Assembly: GCA_017621205.1 (NCBI GenBank)
Contig: JAGATQ010000039.1
Location: 124,001 to 188,000 of the forward strand
Direction: 5' to 3'
DNA length: 64,000 bases
From: Lachnospira sp.
GTDB taxonomy: Bacteria > Bacillota > Clostridia > Lachnospirales > Lachnospiraceae
In this document: piece by piece, positions 15,230 to 24,162 of the stretch
How positions within the stretch are numbered: the stretch's first letter is position 1
How the letters are laid out: each line of letters opens with the position of its first letter
Notes under the pieces: generated by a model
Databases searched by the model: none
What the model was told of the DNA's origin: nothing
What the model saw: the letters and a program-made list of their open reading frames with translations, nothing else
Translations under genes and position numbers: made by a program

Positions 15230-15991
15230 ATGAAACATACGATTTTATCGGCAAAAGGCTTGTGCAAAAGCTTTGCCCACAATGGGGGGCAGCTTCATGT
15301 GCTTTCCCATGTGGATTTAGACTTGTACGAGGGAGATTTTACTGTAATTATGGGGGCAAGCGGTTCAGGGAAGTCTACGCTGCTCTATGCGTTAAGTGGG
15401 ATGGACAGAGCCACAGCAGGGGAGATTCTCTATAATGACAGAGACCTTGTGAAAATGAAAGAAAAGGAGCTTGCTAAGCTTCGCTACACGGATTTTGGTT
15501 TTATTTTCCAGCAGATGCATCTGGTAAGCAATTTAACCTTGTTTGAAAATGTTGCCGTTCCAGGGTATCTTAACAAAAATCATTCTGCAAAGGAAGTGAG
15601 GCAGCGTTCCGACGAACTGCTTGAACAAATGTCGGTATCCCATATTAAAACGCATCTGCCCGCTCAGGTTTCCGGCGGGGAACAGCAACGCTGTGCCGTT
15701 GCAAGGGCAGTCGTCAATTCGCCAAGGCTTTTGTTTGCGGATGAGCCGACAGGTGCATTGAACCGGAAAAATACAACAGATGTACTGAATCTTTTAACGG
15801 AATTAAACCATGATGGGCAGAGTGTCCTGATGGTTACCCACGATATGAGAGCAGCTCTTCGGGCAAACAGAATTCTATATCTTGAGGATGGGAAAATCGT
15901 CGGTGAACTTACACTGCCTCCCTATCATCCGGAAGAAGAAAAATCTCGTGAAACGCAGGTAAATGCATGGCTTACCTCGCTGGAATGGTAG
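15230..15991 (+). CDS. ABC transporter ATPase, MacB/LolD type
   Basis: ATPase of 253 residues. Walker A GASGSGKST is at residues 42-50, Q-loop FIFQQMHLV near 95, signature VSGGEQQRCAVARA near 145, Walker B LLFADEPTGAL and the switch His in MVTHDMRA. The LFADEPTGAL form is typical of the MacB/LolD/FtsE class that energises mechanotransmission rather than classical transport. It precedes its FtsX-type permease by 8 bp and is expected to be induced by the upstream two-component system. Confidence 0.93.
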   Translation: MKHTILSAKGLCKSFAHNGGQLHVLSHVDLDLYEGDFTVIMGASGSGKSTLLYALSGMDRATAGEILYNDRDLVKMKEKELAKLRYTDFGFIFQQMHLVSNLTLFENVAVPGYLNKNHSAKEVRQRSDELLEQMSVSHIKTHLPAQVSGGEQQRCAVARAVVNSPRLLFADEPTGALNRKNTTDVLNLLTELNHDGQSVLMVTHDMRAALRANRILYLEDGKIVGELTLPPYHPEEEKSRETQVNAWLTSLEW

Positions 15992-15999
15992 GTGATGAT

Positions 16000-18336
16000 A
16001 TGGAGATAATTACATTATTAAAGGCGAATATCCGCCACAAAAAAGGCTCATTCTTAAGTGTGATTTTGTTGACACTGATTGTTGCCATGTCTGTCACGAC
16101 GATTTTGTCTATTAAGGAGGGAGCGGGGAAGGGTATTTTAAAAGCCCATGAACTGGTAGATACTCCCAATCTTTGGATTAAGTATTATGCCCAGAAGCTT
16201 ACCAATCAGATGATAGAGGAAGTAAAAAATGACCCAAGGGTCGCAAAAGTAGAAGTGAAAGACTGTCTTATCGGCAATAAAGCAATTATCAATAAAGAAG
16301 AATATACCAACAGCTTTCATCTGATGAAAGCACCGGAAGATACGAAGCTTTTAAAGGAGGATATCTCTGATATAGCAGAGGATGCACCTATCCTTCGTAA
16401 GGGAGAAATATATGTTTCTCAGGGACTGCTTACCAGTGTTCATGGCAAGATCGGGGAGACTGTTGTGATAGAAACATTGGCTGGCAATTATACTTTCAGG
16501 GTGAAGGGAATTTGTCTGGAACCTATGACAGGGGCATCGGTAATCGGTTGGAAAATCTTTTATATCAGTGATGCAGACTACGCAGAAATGGAGACGGCAA
16601 TTGCCCAAAAAGAAACAGATGAGGAGCATGCGATAGGAAAGGAAATGAATATCTATAAGGCGGATACCTGCAAGCTTACGGATGCAAGATTTCGCCGTCA
16701 GTTAAATAGAGATACGGGTGTCTGTAATATGGGCTTTGGTTCGATTACCAAGGATATGTCCATTCACTATACCGCTCTTTTCCCACAAATTATAGCGTCG
16801 ATATTAATGGTGTTTATTATATTATTACTGGGAATTGTGCTAATCGTGACTGTGCATAGTATTTCCGTGGAAATCGAAAGCAATTATGTCACCTTTGGAA
16901 TCTTAAAGGCACAGGGGTTTAGCACCAATCAGTTAAGGGCTTTATTCTTATTTCAGTATTTGATTGCAGAAATTCTTGGCTCCTCTTTTGGCATACTTTT
17001 CAGTATTCCTGTTATCAAGGGAACCGTTAATATTTTTGCACCGATTACCGGTATTCCCGCTGTGGTATCTGTGCCTGTTCTAACTATTTTGCTCATACTT
17101 TTAGCACTGTTTCTTTTGTCAGGGATTTCTATCCTTCTTGTCACGGCGAAGCTAAGTAGCATTTCTCCTGTCCGTGCAATTTCAGGTGTGAAAAAGGAAA
17201 TCTATTTTGACAGCAGACTGAACGCTCCGATAAATCAGACACTTCTTTCGGCGAGTCTTGCTTTAAGGCAGTTTACAGCGGCAAAGCGCAGATATATCAG
17301 CACGTTTATTATTGTGACCATACTGGTATTTTTTATGATGACCATAAGTATGCTTTCCAATACGTTTACATCAAAATCGGCGCTTTATTCCATGGGGGCT
17401 ATGATAGAGGAGGTTGTGGTTACTCCTAAAAAGCAGCTTACTGACCAGGAGTATGCAAGCATTGAAAAACAGATAGAACGCTTTACCAAAATAGAAAAAT
17501 GCTACTATTACAGGAATGTATATTTTTCCTTTGATGACGAGGAAATTATGGGACAGGTATTCAAAAATCCGGAAGTTCTTCCTGCAATTAAGGGACGTAT
17601 GCCTGTTTATGATAACGAAATAGCAGTAGCGCAGAGTTTGGCGGATGAATTTAATCTTACGATTGGTGACGAGGTTAGTATTGGATTGGAGGATAAAAAA
17701 GAACGGTATCTGATTTCCGGTACGGTTCAGCTCATGACCGATACGGGCAGAAGTTTTGTGATATCCTATGATGGAGCAAAAAAGCTTGGTCAGGAGGGGT
17801 GGCTGTTTAGCTGTTATTCCTTGGCGGATAACAAGGATAAAGATAAGATTGCAGATGCACTGAATAAACGATTTGGGGATATTATGGAGGCAAGGACGAT
17901 GGATGGAATGCTCGATGATACCTTTGAGATTGCAATTGATTCCATGAGGCTGATTATTTATGTGTTTTCTATTATTTTCTCCCTCGTGGTGGTGCAGATG
18001 GTCTGTTCCAAAGCCTTTATTGGGGAGCGGAGGGACATCGGCATCTATAAATCACTGGGATTTACCTGCGTGAAACTACGGCTTCAATTTGCCATAAGAT
18101 TTTTCATCGTGGCGATACTAGGCTCGCTTCTTGGAAGTGGATTGTGTTTTATTTTCTCGGGGAAAATGCTTTCTGTACTTTTGTATGATGTAGGCATAAC
18201 GAATTTTGTGACGAAGTTTGATATGCAGACGCTTCTTTTTCCTATTTTCATTATCTGCATCAGCTTTTTTATCTTCTCCTATCTGGCATCGGGAAGAGTG
18301 AAAAGGGTGGAGATTCGGGAATTGGTTACGGAGTAG
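16000..18336 (+). CDS. FtsX-domain ABC transporter permease
   Basis: Membrane protein of 778 residues with two FtsX domains. An N-terminal helix (about 20-38) is followed by a large extracytoplasmic domain (about 40-260), three helices (about 262-390) ending in SPVRAISG, then a second helix (about 430), another extracytoplasmic region (about 455-640) and three C-terminal helices (about 645-765). The length and arrangement match BceB/MacB-like permeases with two FtsX units. ATG at 16000 follows TAGGTGATGAT and fits the family start (MEIITLLKANIR), so the longer reading from 15967 is rejected. Confidence 0.9.
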   Translation: MEIITLLKANIRHKKGSFLSVILLTLIVAMSVTTILSIKEGAGKGILKAHELVDTPNLWIKYYAQKLTNQMIEEVKNDPRVAKVEVKDCLIGNKAIINKEEYTNSFHLMKAPEDTKLLKEDISDIAEDAPILRKGEIYVSQGLLTSVHGKIGETVVIETLAGNYTFRVKGICLEPMTGASVIGWKIFYISDADYAEMETAIAQKETDEEHAIGKEMNIYKADTCKLTDARFRRQLNRDTGVCNMGFGSITKDMSIHYTALFPQIIASILMVFIILLLGIVLIVTVHSISVEIESNYVTFGILKAQGFSTNQLRALFLFQYLIAEILGSSFGILFSIPVIKGTVNIFAPITGIPAVVSVPVLTILLILLALFLLSGISILLVTAKLSSISPVRAISGVKKEIYFDSRLNAPINQTLLSASLALRQFTAAKRRYISTFIIVTILVFFMMTISMLSNTFTSKSALYSMGAMIEEVVVTPKKQLTDQEYASIEKQIERFTKIEKCYYYRNVYFSFDDEEIMGQVFKNPEVLPAIKGRMPVYDNEIAVAQSLADEFNLTIGDEVSIGLEDKKERYLISGTVQLMTDTGRSFVISYDGAKKLGQEGWLFSCYSLADNKDKDKIADALNKRFGDIMEARTMDGMLDDTFEIAIDSMRLIIYVFSIIFSLVVVQMVCSKAFIGERRDIGIYKSLGFTCVKLRLQFAIRFFIVAILGSLLGSGLCFIFSGKMLSVLLYDVGITNFVTKFDMQTLLFPIFIICISFFIFSYLASGRVKRVEIRELVTE

Positions 18337-18344
18337 CTTGTGTG

Positions 18345-18390
18345 ATACCAGGGATTGTGGAAATTGCGAAGCAATCTCTGGTATTATTTT
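18345..18390 (+). terminator. Terminator of the two-component/ABC operon
   Basis: ATACCAGGGATTG (18345-18357) pairs with CAATCTCTGGTAT (18372-18384), followed by TATTTT. Confidence 0.85.
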
Positions 18391-18493
18391 GATGGCGGTG
18401 GTAAATAATTAGCTGTAGATGTTACATTGGGCTTTATGTCATTTACTTTTTGTGTTAGAATCTGTGTTAGGAAATAAGAGAGTGAGGTTTATC

Positions 18494-20449
18494 ATGAAAG
18501 ACGGATATATTAAGGTGGCAGCAGCCACCCCGAAGATTACTGTGGCAGATGTTGATGCAAACGGTATGGAAATCAGACGGTTAATAAAAGAAGCGGGTAA
18601 GGAAGGGGTAAAACTGTTGGCGTTACCAGAGCTTTGCATTACCGGTTATACCTGTGGGGAGCTGTTTTTACAGAGCCTGCTTCTTGACAAAGCCAAAGAA
18701 GAACTTTTTGCCCTTGCGAGGGAAAGCAAGGACCACAGCATGATGGTTGTTGTCGGTGTGCCTCTTAAGGTAAAGGGCAAGCTCTTTAATTGTGCGGCTT
18801 TTTTGTATCAGGGAGAGGTTCTTGGTATTGTTCCCAAAACGTATCTGCCAAGCTATTCTGAGTTTTATGAGGGGCGGCATTTTGCCTCTGCTAAGATGGT
18901 GGATGGACTCGATTACATTAAGCTTGAGGGATATGAGGGGGATGAGGACTTTATACCCTTTGGAACGAAGCTGCTTTTCTGTAGTGAACAGTGTCAGGAT
19001 TTAGTCATAGCTGCAGAAATATGTGAGGATTTGTGGGTGCCGGAGCCGCCGAGTGCAAGGCATGCCATGGCGGGAGCAACCGTCATTGTGAATCCCTCTG
19101 CCAGCGTGGAGACAACCACGAAGGAGGCGTATCGTCGAAGCCTTGTAAGCCTTCAGTCAGCAAAGCTGCTTTGTGCTTATATTTACGCAGATGCAGGAGA
19201 GGGAGAATCCACTACGGACGTGGTCTATAGTGCCCACAATTTGATTTGTGAAAACGGTTCGGTTCTCTCGGAGGCAAAACGGTTTAAAAATGAAATGGTG
19301 ATATCCGAGATTGATTTAGGGAAACTGTCTGCTGAGCGGGGGAGAATGGGGACCTTTTTCCCTGCGGATGCAGGAGAGGATTATGCAGAAATATATTTTT
19401 CGATGGAGCTTGAAGAGACGAAGCTGACAAGATATTATGCTAAGGCTCCTTTTGTGCCGGGTAATCCGGTGGAGCGGAAGCTTCGCTGTGATGAGATATT
19501 GAGTTTGCAGGCAATGGGGCTTAAGAAGCGTCTTGACCATACCGGATGCCAGTCAGCAGTCATTGGTATTTCCGGGGGACTGGATTCTACGCTGGCTTTG
19601 CTAGTGACTGTGAAGGCGTTTGATATGCTTAAGCTGAAACGAGAACAGATTACCTGTATTACAATGCCATGTTTTGGAACAACTGACCGTACCTACAATA
19701 ATGCCTGTGAGCTTGTCAAGGCTCTTGGTGCGACACTGGTAGAGATTCCTATTCAGGAAGCGGTGAACCAGCATTTTAAGGATATTGGGCAGGATGACTC
19801 GGTTCACGATGTGACCTATGAGAATGCACAGGCACGGGAGCGGACGCAGATTTTGATGGATATGGCAAATAAACAGAATGGTATGGTAATTGGTACGGGA
19901 GATATGTCGGAGCTTGCCCTTGGCTGGGCGACCTACAATGGCGACCACATGTCGATGTATGCAGTGAATGCGTCGGTGCCGAAGACATTAGTCCGCCATT
20001 TAGTGCATTTTTATGCGGATACCTGCGGACAGGAGAAGCTCAGTGAGGTTTTGATGGATGTACTTGATACTCCGGTAAGTCCGGAGCTTCTGCCGCCAAA
20101 GGATGGTGAGATATCCCAGAAAACAGAGGATTTGGTAGGACCTTATGAGCTGCATGACTTTTTCCTCTATTATATACTGCGGTTTGGTTTCCCGCCAAAG
20201 AAGCTTTACCGCATTGCCTGCCGTGCCTTTGATGGGGTATACGATAAAGAGGTTATTTATCAGTGGCTTCGCACATTTTACTGGCGTTTCTTTTCCCAGC
20301 AGTTTAAGCGTTCCTGTATTCCGGATGGCCCTAAAGTAGGCTCTGTGGCATTATCACCGAGGGGGGATTTGCGAATGCCAAGTGACGCTTCCTGTGCAAT
20401 GTGGATGAAGGAAATGGATGAGCTGAAAGAAGAAGCAGGGTGTGACTGA
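18494..20449 (+). CDS. nadE: Glutamine-dependent NAD(+) synthase
   Basis: Final step of NAD synthesis: amidates deamido-NAD using ATP and glutamine. The 651-residue protein has an N-terminal nitrilase-type glutaminase domain (about 5-280) with LPELCITGYTC, the catalytic Lys in VPKTYLP and Cys in ICEDLWVP, and a C-terminal ATP-pyrophosphatase domain (about 340-640) with the P-loop GISGGLDSTLAL. Length is normal for the bacterial two-domain enzyme. The ATG at 18494 follows GTGAGGT and matches the family start; an ATG at 18419 would add 25 residues with no site. Confidence 0.95.
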   Translation: MKDGYIKVAAATPKITVADVDANGMEIRRLIKEAGKEGVKLLALPELCITGYTCGELFLQSLLLDKAKEELFALARESKDHSMMVVVGVPLKVKGKLFNCAAFLYQGEVLGIVPKTYLPSYSEFYEGRHFASAKMVDGLDYIKLEGYEGDEDFIPFGTKLLFCSEQCQDLVIAAEICEDLWVPEPPSARHAMAGATVIVNPSASVETTTKEAYRRSLVSLQSAKLLCAYIYADAGEGESTTDVVYSAHNLICENGSVLSEAKRFKNEMVISEIDLGKLSAERGRMGTFFPADAGEDYAEIYFSMELEETKLTRYYAKAPFVPGNPVERKLRCDEILSLQAMGLKKRLDHTGCQSAVIGISGGLDSTLALLVTVKAFDMLKLKREQITCITMPCFGTTDRTYNNACELVKALGATLVEIPIQEAVNQHFKDIGQDDSVHDVTYENAQARERTQILMDMANKQNGMVIGTGDMSELALGWATYNGDHMSMYAVNASVPKTLVRHLVHFYADTCGQEKLSEVLMDVLDTPVSPELLPPKDGEISQKTEDLVGPYELHDFFLYYILRFGFPPKKLYRIACRAFDGVYDKEVIYQWLRTFYWRFFSQQFKRSCIPDGPKVGSVALSPRGDLRMPSDASCAMWMKEMDELKEEAGCD

Positions 20450-20507
20450 ATTGGTTAGGAATGGCAGAGCAGCTACATGTCTGAATGCGTAAATAAGGGG
20501 GAATTCC

Positions 20508-21722
20508 ATGCAAAAGATGGTTCTATTTCGTGGGGGTGTAGAGACACTTACCTATTTTAGTGAGCAGCTTGCTGCTTATTTTGAGACGAAGGGAATATCT
20601 ATTTTCTGGTATGATATCAGGGATAAAGCGTGTTCCAAACGGTTAAGGAAGTTTATAAAGCCCCATGAAACGGTGATGCTGACCTTTAACTTTCTTGGGC
20701 TTTCCGGTGAGGAGGGCGTGTATGACGAGGATAAGGGCTATGTGTGGGAGCAGTATGATGTGCCGTGCATCAATATTATGGTAGACCATCCGCTTTATTA
20801 TGCGGACCGGCTGGAGCAGGTGCCTCCCCGCTATGCCCAGATTGTGATAGACCGGGAGCATGAGCGGTATTTGAGGGAATACTATAGGGAGCTTGATACG
20901 CTGGGTTTTTGCCCTTTGGCGGGGACATCAGTGCTGACAAAAGAAGCCAGGGATGCTTTAGAACATCCAATGTTTACGGATATCAGTGACTGGATGAATG
21001 AGCGTCCCATGGATGTATTGTTTACGGGTAATTTTAATAGCTGCACAGAATATGAGCCTTACATAACAAGAATCAATGAGGAGTACACCGCCTTTTACCG
21101 TGGTATGATTAGTGAGCTGCTTCATCATCCGAAACGCTCTTTAACGGAGGTTGCCAAAAGACACTGTATCCGGGAAATGGGGCAGTTATCGATAGAAGAG
21201 TGGCGGGACTGTTTTAAATGCCTGAATTTTATTGATTTATACCTGCGGGCATACATGCGGGAGCAGGTGCTTAAGGCTCTTTTAGATGCCGGGGTGAGAG
21301 TACATGTATATGGACATGGTTATGAGAACCTAAAGGTGAAAAGAAAGGAATGCTTAGTGGAGCATGGACCAGCCGATTCTAAGACCTGCCTTGATGCCAT
21401 GACGCAGGCGAAGATTTCCTTAAATGTCATGCCGTGGTTTCGGGAGGGAGCCCATGACCGCATTTTTAATGCTATGGCAAATGGCAGCGTTAGCCTGACG
21501 GACAGCAGTACCTATCTGGATGAGGTGTTTACGGATGGTGACACGGTTTTATTTTATGATTTGCTCCATTTAGAGGAGATGGCGGACAGAGTGAAGAAGC
21601 TGTTAGAACAACCCCGGAAGCTTTATGATATCAGTGCGAGGGCTTACCGGGAATGCAGTGAAAAGCATCTTTGGAAACAGAGGGGAGAATGGATACTCGA
21701 TAGGATAAGGGAGAACGTATAA
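20508..21722 (+). CDS. CgeB-like glycosyltransferase family protein
   Basis: Protein of 404 residues that fits the CgeB/DUF3880 group: an N-terminal Rossmann-like half with CINIMVDHPLYY (about 85-96), and a C-terminal glycosyltransferase-B half with VHVYGHGYENLKV, KISLNVMPWFREGAHDRIFNAMANGS (split here only for description) and the end block HLWKQRGEWILDRI. The last motif, GxxxRxFNAMAxG, is the sugar-nucleotide region of the family. CgeB is linked to spore surface glycosylation in Bacillus; here only a glycosyltransferase role is inferred. It follows nadE by 58 bp with AAGGGGG before the ATG. Confidence 0.75.
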   Translation: MQKMVLFRGGVETLTYFSEQLAAYFETKGISIFWYDIRDKACSKRLRKFIKPHETVMLTFNFLGLSGEEGVYDEDKGYVWEQYDVPCINIMVDHPLYYADRLEQVPPRYAQIVIDREHERYLREYYRELDTLGFCPLAGTSVLTKEARDALEHPMFTDISDWMNERPMDVLFTGNFNSCTEYEPYITRINEEYTAFYRGMISELLHHPKRSLTEVAKRHCIREMGQLSIEEWRDCFKCLNFIDLYLRAYMREQVLKALLDAGVRVHVYGHGYENLKVKRKECLVEHGPADSKTCLDAMTQAKISLNVMPWFREGAHDRIFNAMANGSVSLTDSSTYLDEVFTDGDTVLFYDLLHLEEMADRVKKLLEQPRKLYDISARAYRECSEKHLWKQRGEWILDRIRENV

Positions 21723-21730
21723 AGTGGTTT

Positions 21731-21749
21731 CGTTTTTTACAATACAATG
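21731..21749 (+). repeat. 19-bp repeat, copy 1
   Basis: CGTTTTTTACAATACAATG occurs here and at 25360-25378. Both copies lie upstream of transcription units of the amino-acid oxidation cluster, each roughly 50-120 bp before a terminator-like hairpin. It may be a regulator site or promoter part. Confidence 0.5.
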
Positions 21750-21796
21750 AAGATGATTGGTGGTAATATGCTACTAGTGAAGGCGTAAAGACAAAG

Positions 21797-21826
21797 GTGT
21801 CTGCAAATAATTGCAGGCACTTTTTA
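21797..21826 (+). terminator. Hairpin with T-run before the oxidase genes
   Basis: GTGTCTGCAA (21797-21806) pairs with TTGCAGGCAC (21811-21820), followed by TTTTT. It either ends the glycosyltransferase transcript or acts as a leader attenuator for the oxidase operon. Confidence 0.75.
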
Positions 21827-21877
21827 TATTTGGGCAGTTACACATTCACGAAGAACAGACAGGAAAAGGAGGAGATT

Positions 21878-22192
21878 ATGATGGAACGGATTGCCAATCA
21901 TCCAATATTAGGTGAAACTCCGAAACGTGAGAAGATAACATTTATATATGACGGAAAAGAATATGAGGGTTATAAAGGGGAGCCGATAGCAACAGCGCTG
22001 AAAGCCAATGGCGTTATGACGCATAGATATACAGCCAGAACACATGAGCCCCGGGGGGTTTTCTGTGCCATTGGACGCTGCACGGATTGTGTGATGATTG
22101 TTGATGGGAAGCCCAATATCAGAACCTGCATTACACCACTGGAGCAAGGTATGGTAATTGAGACACAGTATGGGGTAACAGCACAACAATAG
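21878..22192 (+). CDS. 2Fe-2S ferredoxin-like subunit (HcnA/opine oxidase type)
   Basis: Protein of 104 residues with a plant-type 2Fe-2S fold of the HcnA/Fer2_4 group: FYDGKEYEGYKGEPIATAL-like N-terminus and the cluster motif CAIGRCTDC with a distant Cys in NIRTC (C-x4-C-x2-C then C). In hydrogen cyanide synthase, D-hydroxyproline dehydrogenase and opine oxidases such a small subunit passes electrons between two flavoproteins. Starts at ATG 21878 or 21881 after AAGGAGG; the longer ORF from 21797 runs through the terminator and is rejected. First gene of a four-gene operon. Confidence 0.85.
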   Translation: MMERIANHPILGETPKREKITFIYDGKEYEGYKGEPIATALKANGVMTHRYTARTHEPRGVFCAIGRCTDCVMIVDGKPNIRTCITPLEQGMVIETQYGVTAQQ

Positions 22193-22225
22193 GTATAAAA
22201 TGTAGAAGGCGAAGGAGGTAAGCAC

Positions 22226-23803
22226 ATGAAGATAGAGCGTTATGACATGATTGTGGTTGGTGCGGGTCCAGCGGGATTATCTGCGGCCATTGAGGCGGCG
22301 AAACAGGGACTTAAGACGATTGTATTTGATGAAAATGAAAGACCGGGCGGACAGTTATTTAAACAGATTCATAAATTTTTTGGTTCCAAGGAACATAAAG
22401 CAAAGGTCCGGGGCTTTAAGATTGGGGAAGAATTGCTCGAGGAGGCACACAGGTATGGTGTAGAGGTTATATTAAATGCGACAGTCATTGGTTTATATCC
22501 TCAAAAAGAAGTGACGGTAAAAATAGGAGAAGAGCTTCGTCATTACAAGGGCGATGCTGTGCTTGTTGCAACGGGTGCATCTGAAAATATGGTGAATTTT
22601 GAAGGCTGGACATTGCCCGGTGTGATTGGTGCTGGTGCGGCGCAGACGATGATGAATCTGCACCATATTAAGCCGGGAAAAAAAGTGTTAATGTTAGGCT
22701 CTGGTAATGTAGGGCTTGTGGTGAGCTTTCAACTGATGCAGGCAGGCTGTGAGGTTGTTGCATTAGCAGATGCGGCTCCAAGGGTTGGTGGATACGGTGT
22801 TCATGCGGCAAAGGTTGCCAGATGCGGTGTTCCCTTTTATCTTTCCCATACCATAGTAAAAGCAGAGGGAACAGACCATGTTACCGGGGTAGTGATTGGG
22901 CAGGTAGGAGCGGATTGGAACATAATTCCGGGGACGGAAAAACATTTTGATGTAGATACAATCTGTCTTGCGGTAGGGTTGTCTCCAATGGCACAATTGT
23001 TAAAGCAGGCAGAAGTTCAGATGGCGGATACGAAGGGGGGTTACGTTCCCGTATGTACCAAAGATGGTGCAACCTCTGTACCCGGAATATATGCAGCCGG
23101 GGATGTATCCGGAATTGAGGAAGCGAGCTCCGCCATGATTGAGGGACGTATGAGTGGTGCGGCAATTGCATGTTACCTTGGTTATATGAGCGAAGGAGAA
23201 AAGAATGCTCGTATGAAAGAATTGGAAGCGCAGCTGGACACACTTCGCCAGGGGATGTTTGCCCCGAAAAACAGAGGGAAGCTCGTTGAGAAAACCGATG
23301 AGGGAATTGCGGTATCTATGAATCTTTTGGAAAATGGATTTGTTGCAGATGATGAAATTGAGCGTTATCCGGGTGTTACACATCAGAAGGGAATTCATCC
23401 GGTTATTGAATGCACACAAAATATTCCCTGCAATCCCTGTCAGGATGCATGCCCTAAAGGCTGCATCAGGATTGGAAAGAACATTACGTCGCTTCCTGCT
23501 GTTGAGGGAAAGAAAGAGTGTGTTGGATGCGGCATGTGTGTCGCATCCTGCTCCGGTCAGGCTATTTTCTTAGTAAAGGAAGATGTAGAACCCGGCTTTG
23601 GAGAAGTAACGTTGCCTTACGAATTTTTGCCTGTTCCTGAAGTAGGAGAAAGGGGACTGGCTCTCGGGCGGGATGGAAGAGAGGTATGTTCCTGTGAGGT
23701 TACCAAGGTTAGCAAGGCTCCGGCATTTGATTATACGAATCTGCTTACCATAAAGGTTCCCAATGAGATGTTAATGACGGCAAGATTTTATAAGAAGGCA
23801 TAA
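22226..23803 (+). CDS. FAD/NAD-dependent oxidoreductase subunit with 2x[4Fe-4S] domain
   Basis: Flavoprotein of 525 residues. FAD-binding GAGPAGLSAA is near residues 11-20, the pyridine nucleotide motif LGSGNVGLV near 156-164, and a second FAD block GIYAAGDVSG near 290. A C-terminal segment (about 395-455) carries a bacterial ferredoxin-type double cluster region: CNPCQDACPKGC and CVGCGMCVASC. This resembles the large alpha subunit of opine oxidase/HcnB/LhpB-type dehydrogenases, but those usually end in a BFD 2Fe-2S domain; here the BFD-like part is a separate next gene and a 4Fe-4S domain is added. The electron acceptor may therefore be ferredoxin-like rather than quinone. Confidence 0.85.
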   Translation: MKIERYDMIVVGAGPAGLSAAIEAAKQGLKTIVFDENERPGGQLFKQIHKFFGSKEHKAKVRGFKIGEELLEEAHRYGVEVILNATVIGLYPQKEVTVKIGEELRHYKGDAVLVATGASENMVNFEGWTLPGVIGAGAAQTMMNLHHIKPGKKVLMLGSGNVGLVVSFQLMQAGCEVVALADAAPRVGGYGVHAAKVARCGVPFYLSHTIVKAEGTDHVTGVVIGQVGADWNIIPGTEKHFDVDTICLAVGLSPMAQLLKQAEVQMADTKGGYVPVCTKDGATSVPGIYAAGDVSGIEEASSAMIEGRMSGAAIACYLGYMSEGEKNARMKELEAQLDTLRQGMFAPKNRGKLVEKTDEGIAVSMNLLENGFVADDEIERYPGVTHQKGIHPVIECTQNIPCNPCQDACPKGCIRIGKNITSLPAVEGKKECVGCGMCVASCSGQAIFLVKEDVEPGFGEVTLPYEFLPVPEVGERGLALGRDGREVCSCEVTKVSKAPAFDYTNLLTIKVPNEMLMTARFYKKA

Positions 23804-23829
23804 ATATACTACTAAGAAGGAGGGTTTTG

Positions 23830-24162
23830 ATGTTTGATATTCAGGAGAAATTAAAGGAGATTGGTCCATATATCGAAGAAGCAGACGATGACTTATTAGT
23901 CTGTCGGTGTGAAGAGGTAACGAAGGGGGAAATACGAAGGGCGTTACATCAGGGCATTTTTACAATAGAAGAAATGAGGCGGTATTTGCGTTCTGGAATG
24001 GGATTGTGTCAGGGACAAACCTGTGGGAAGCTTGTGAAAGGAATTATTGCGAAGGAGCTTCACGTTTCCCCTGTGGACGTTTATCCGGCAAGCTCCCGGG
24101 CACCAATGCGTCCGACAGAGATGAGGATACTTGCAGAGGATGGAGGTGTTTGTCATGAATAA
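23830..24162 (+). CDS. BFD-like [2Fe-2S]-binding protein
   Basis: Protein of 110 residues. The cysteine pattern CRCEEVT (about residues 25-31) and GMGLCQGQTC (about 60-69) is that of bacterioferritin-associated-ferredoxin (BFD) domains, usually found at the C-terminus of HcnB/OoxA-type subunits. Here it stands alone, 26 bp after the flavoprotein gene. Its start is ATG 23830 after AAGAAGGAGGG. The next ORF overlaps its end by 8 bp, showing tight coupling. Confidence 0.85.
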   Translation: MFDIQEKLKEIGPYIEEADDDLLVCRCEEVTKGEIRRALHQGIFTIEEMRRYLRSGMGLCQGQTCGKLVKGIIAKELHVSPVDVYPASSRAPMRPTEMRILAEDGGVCHE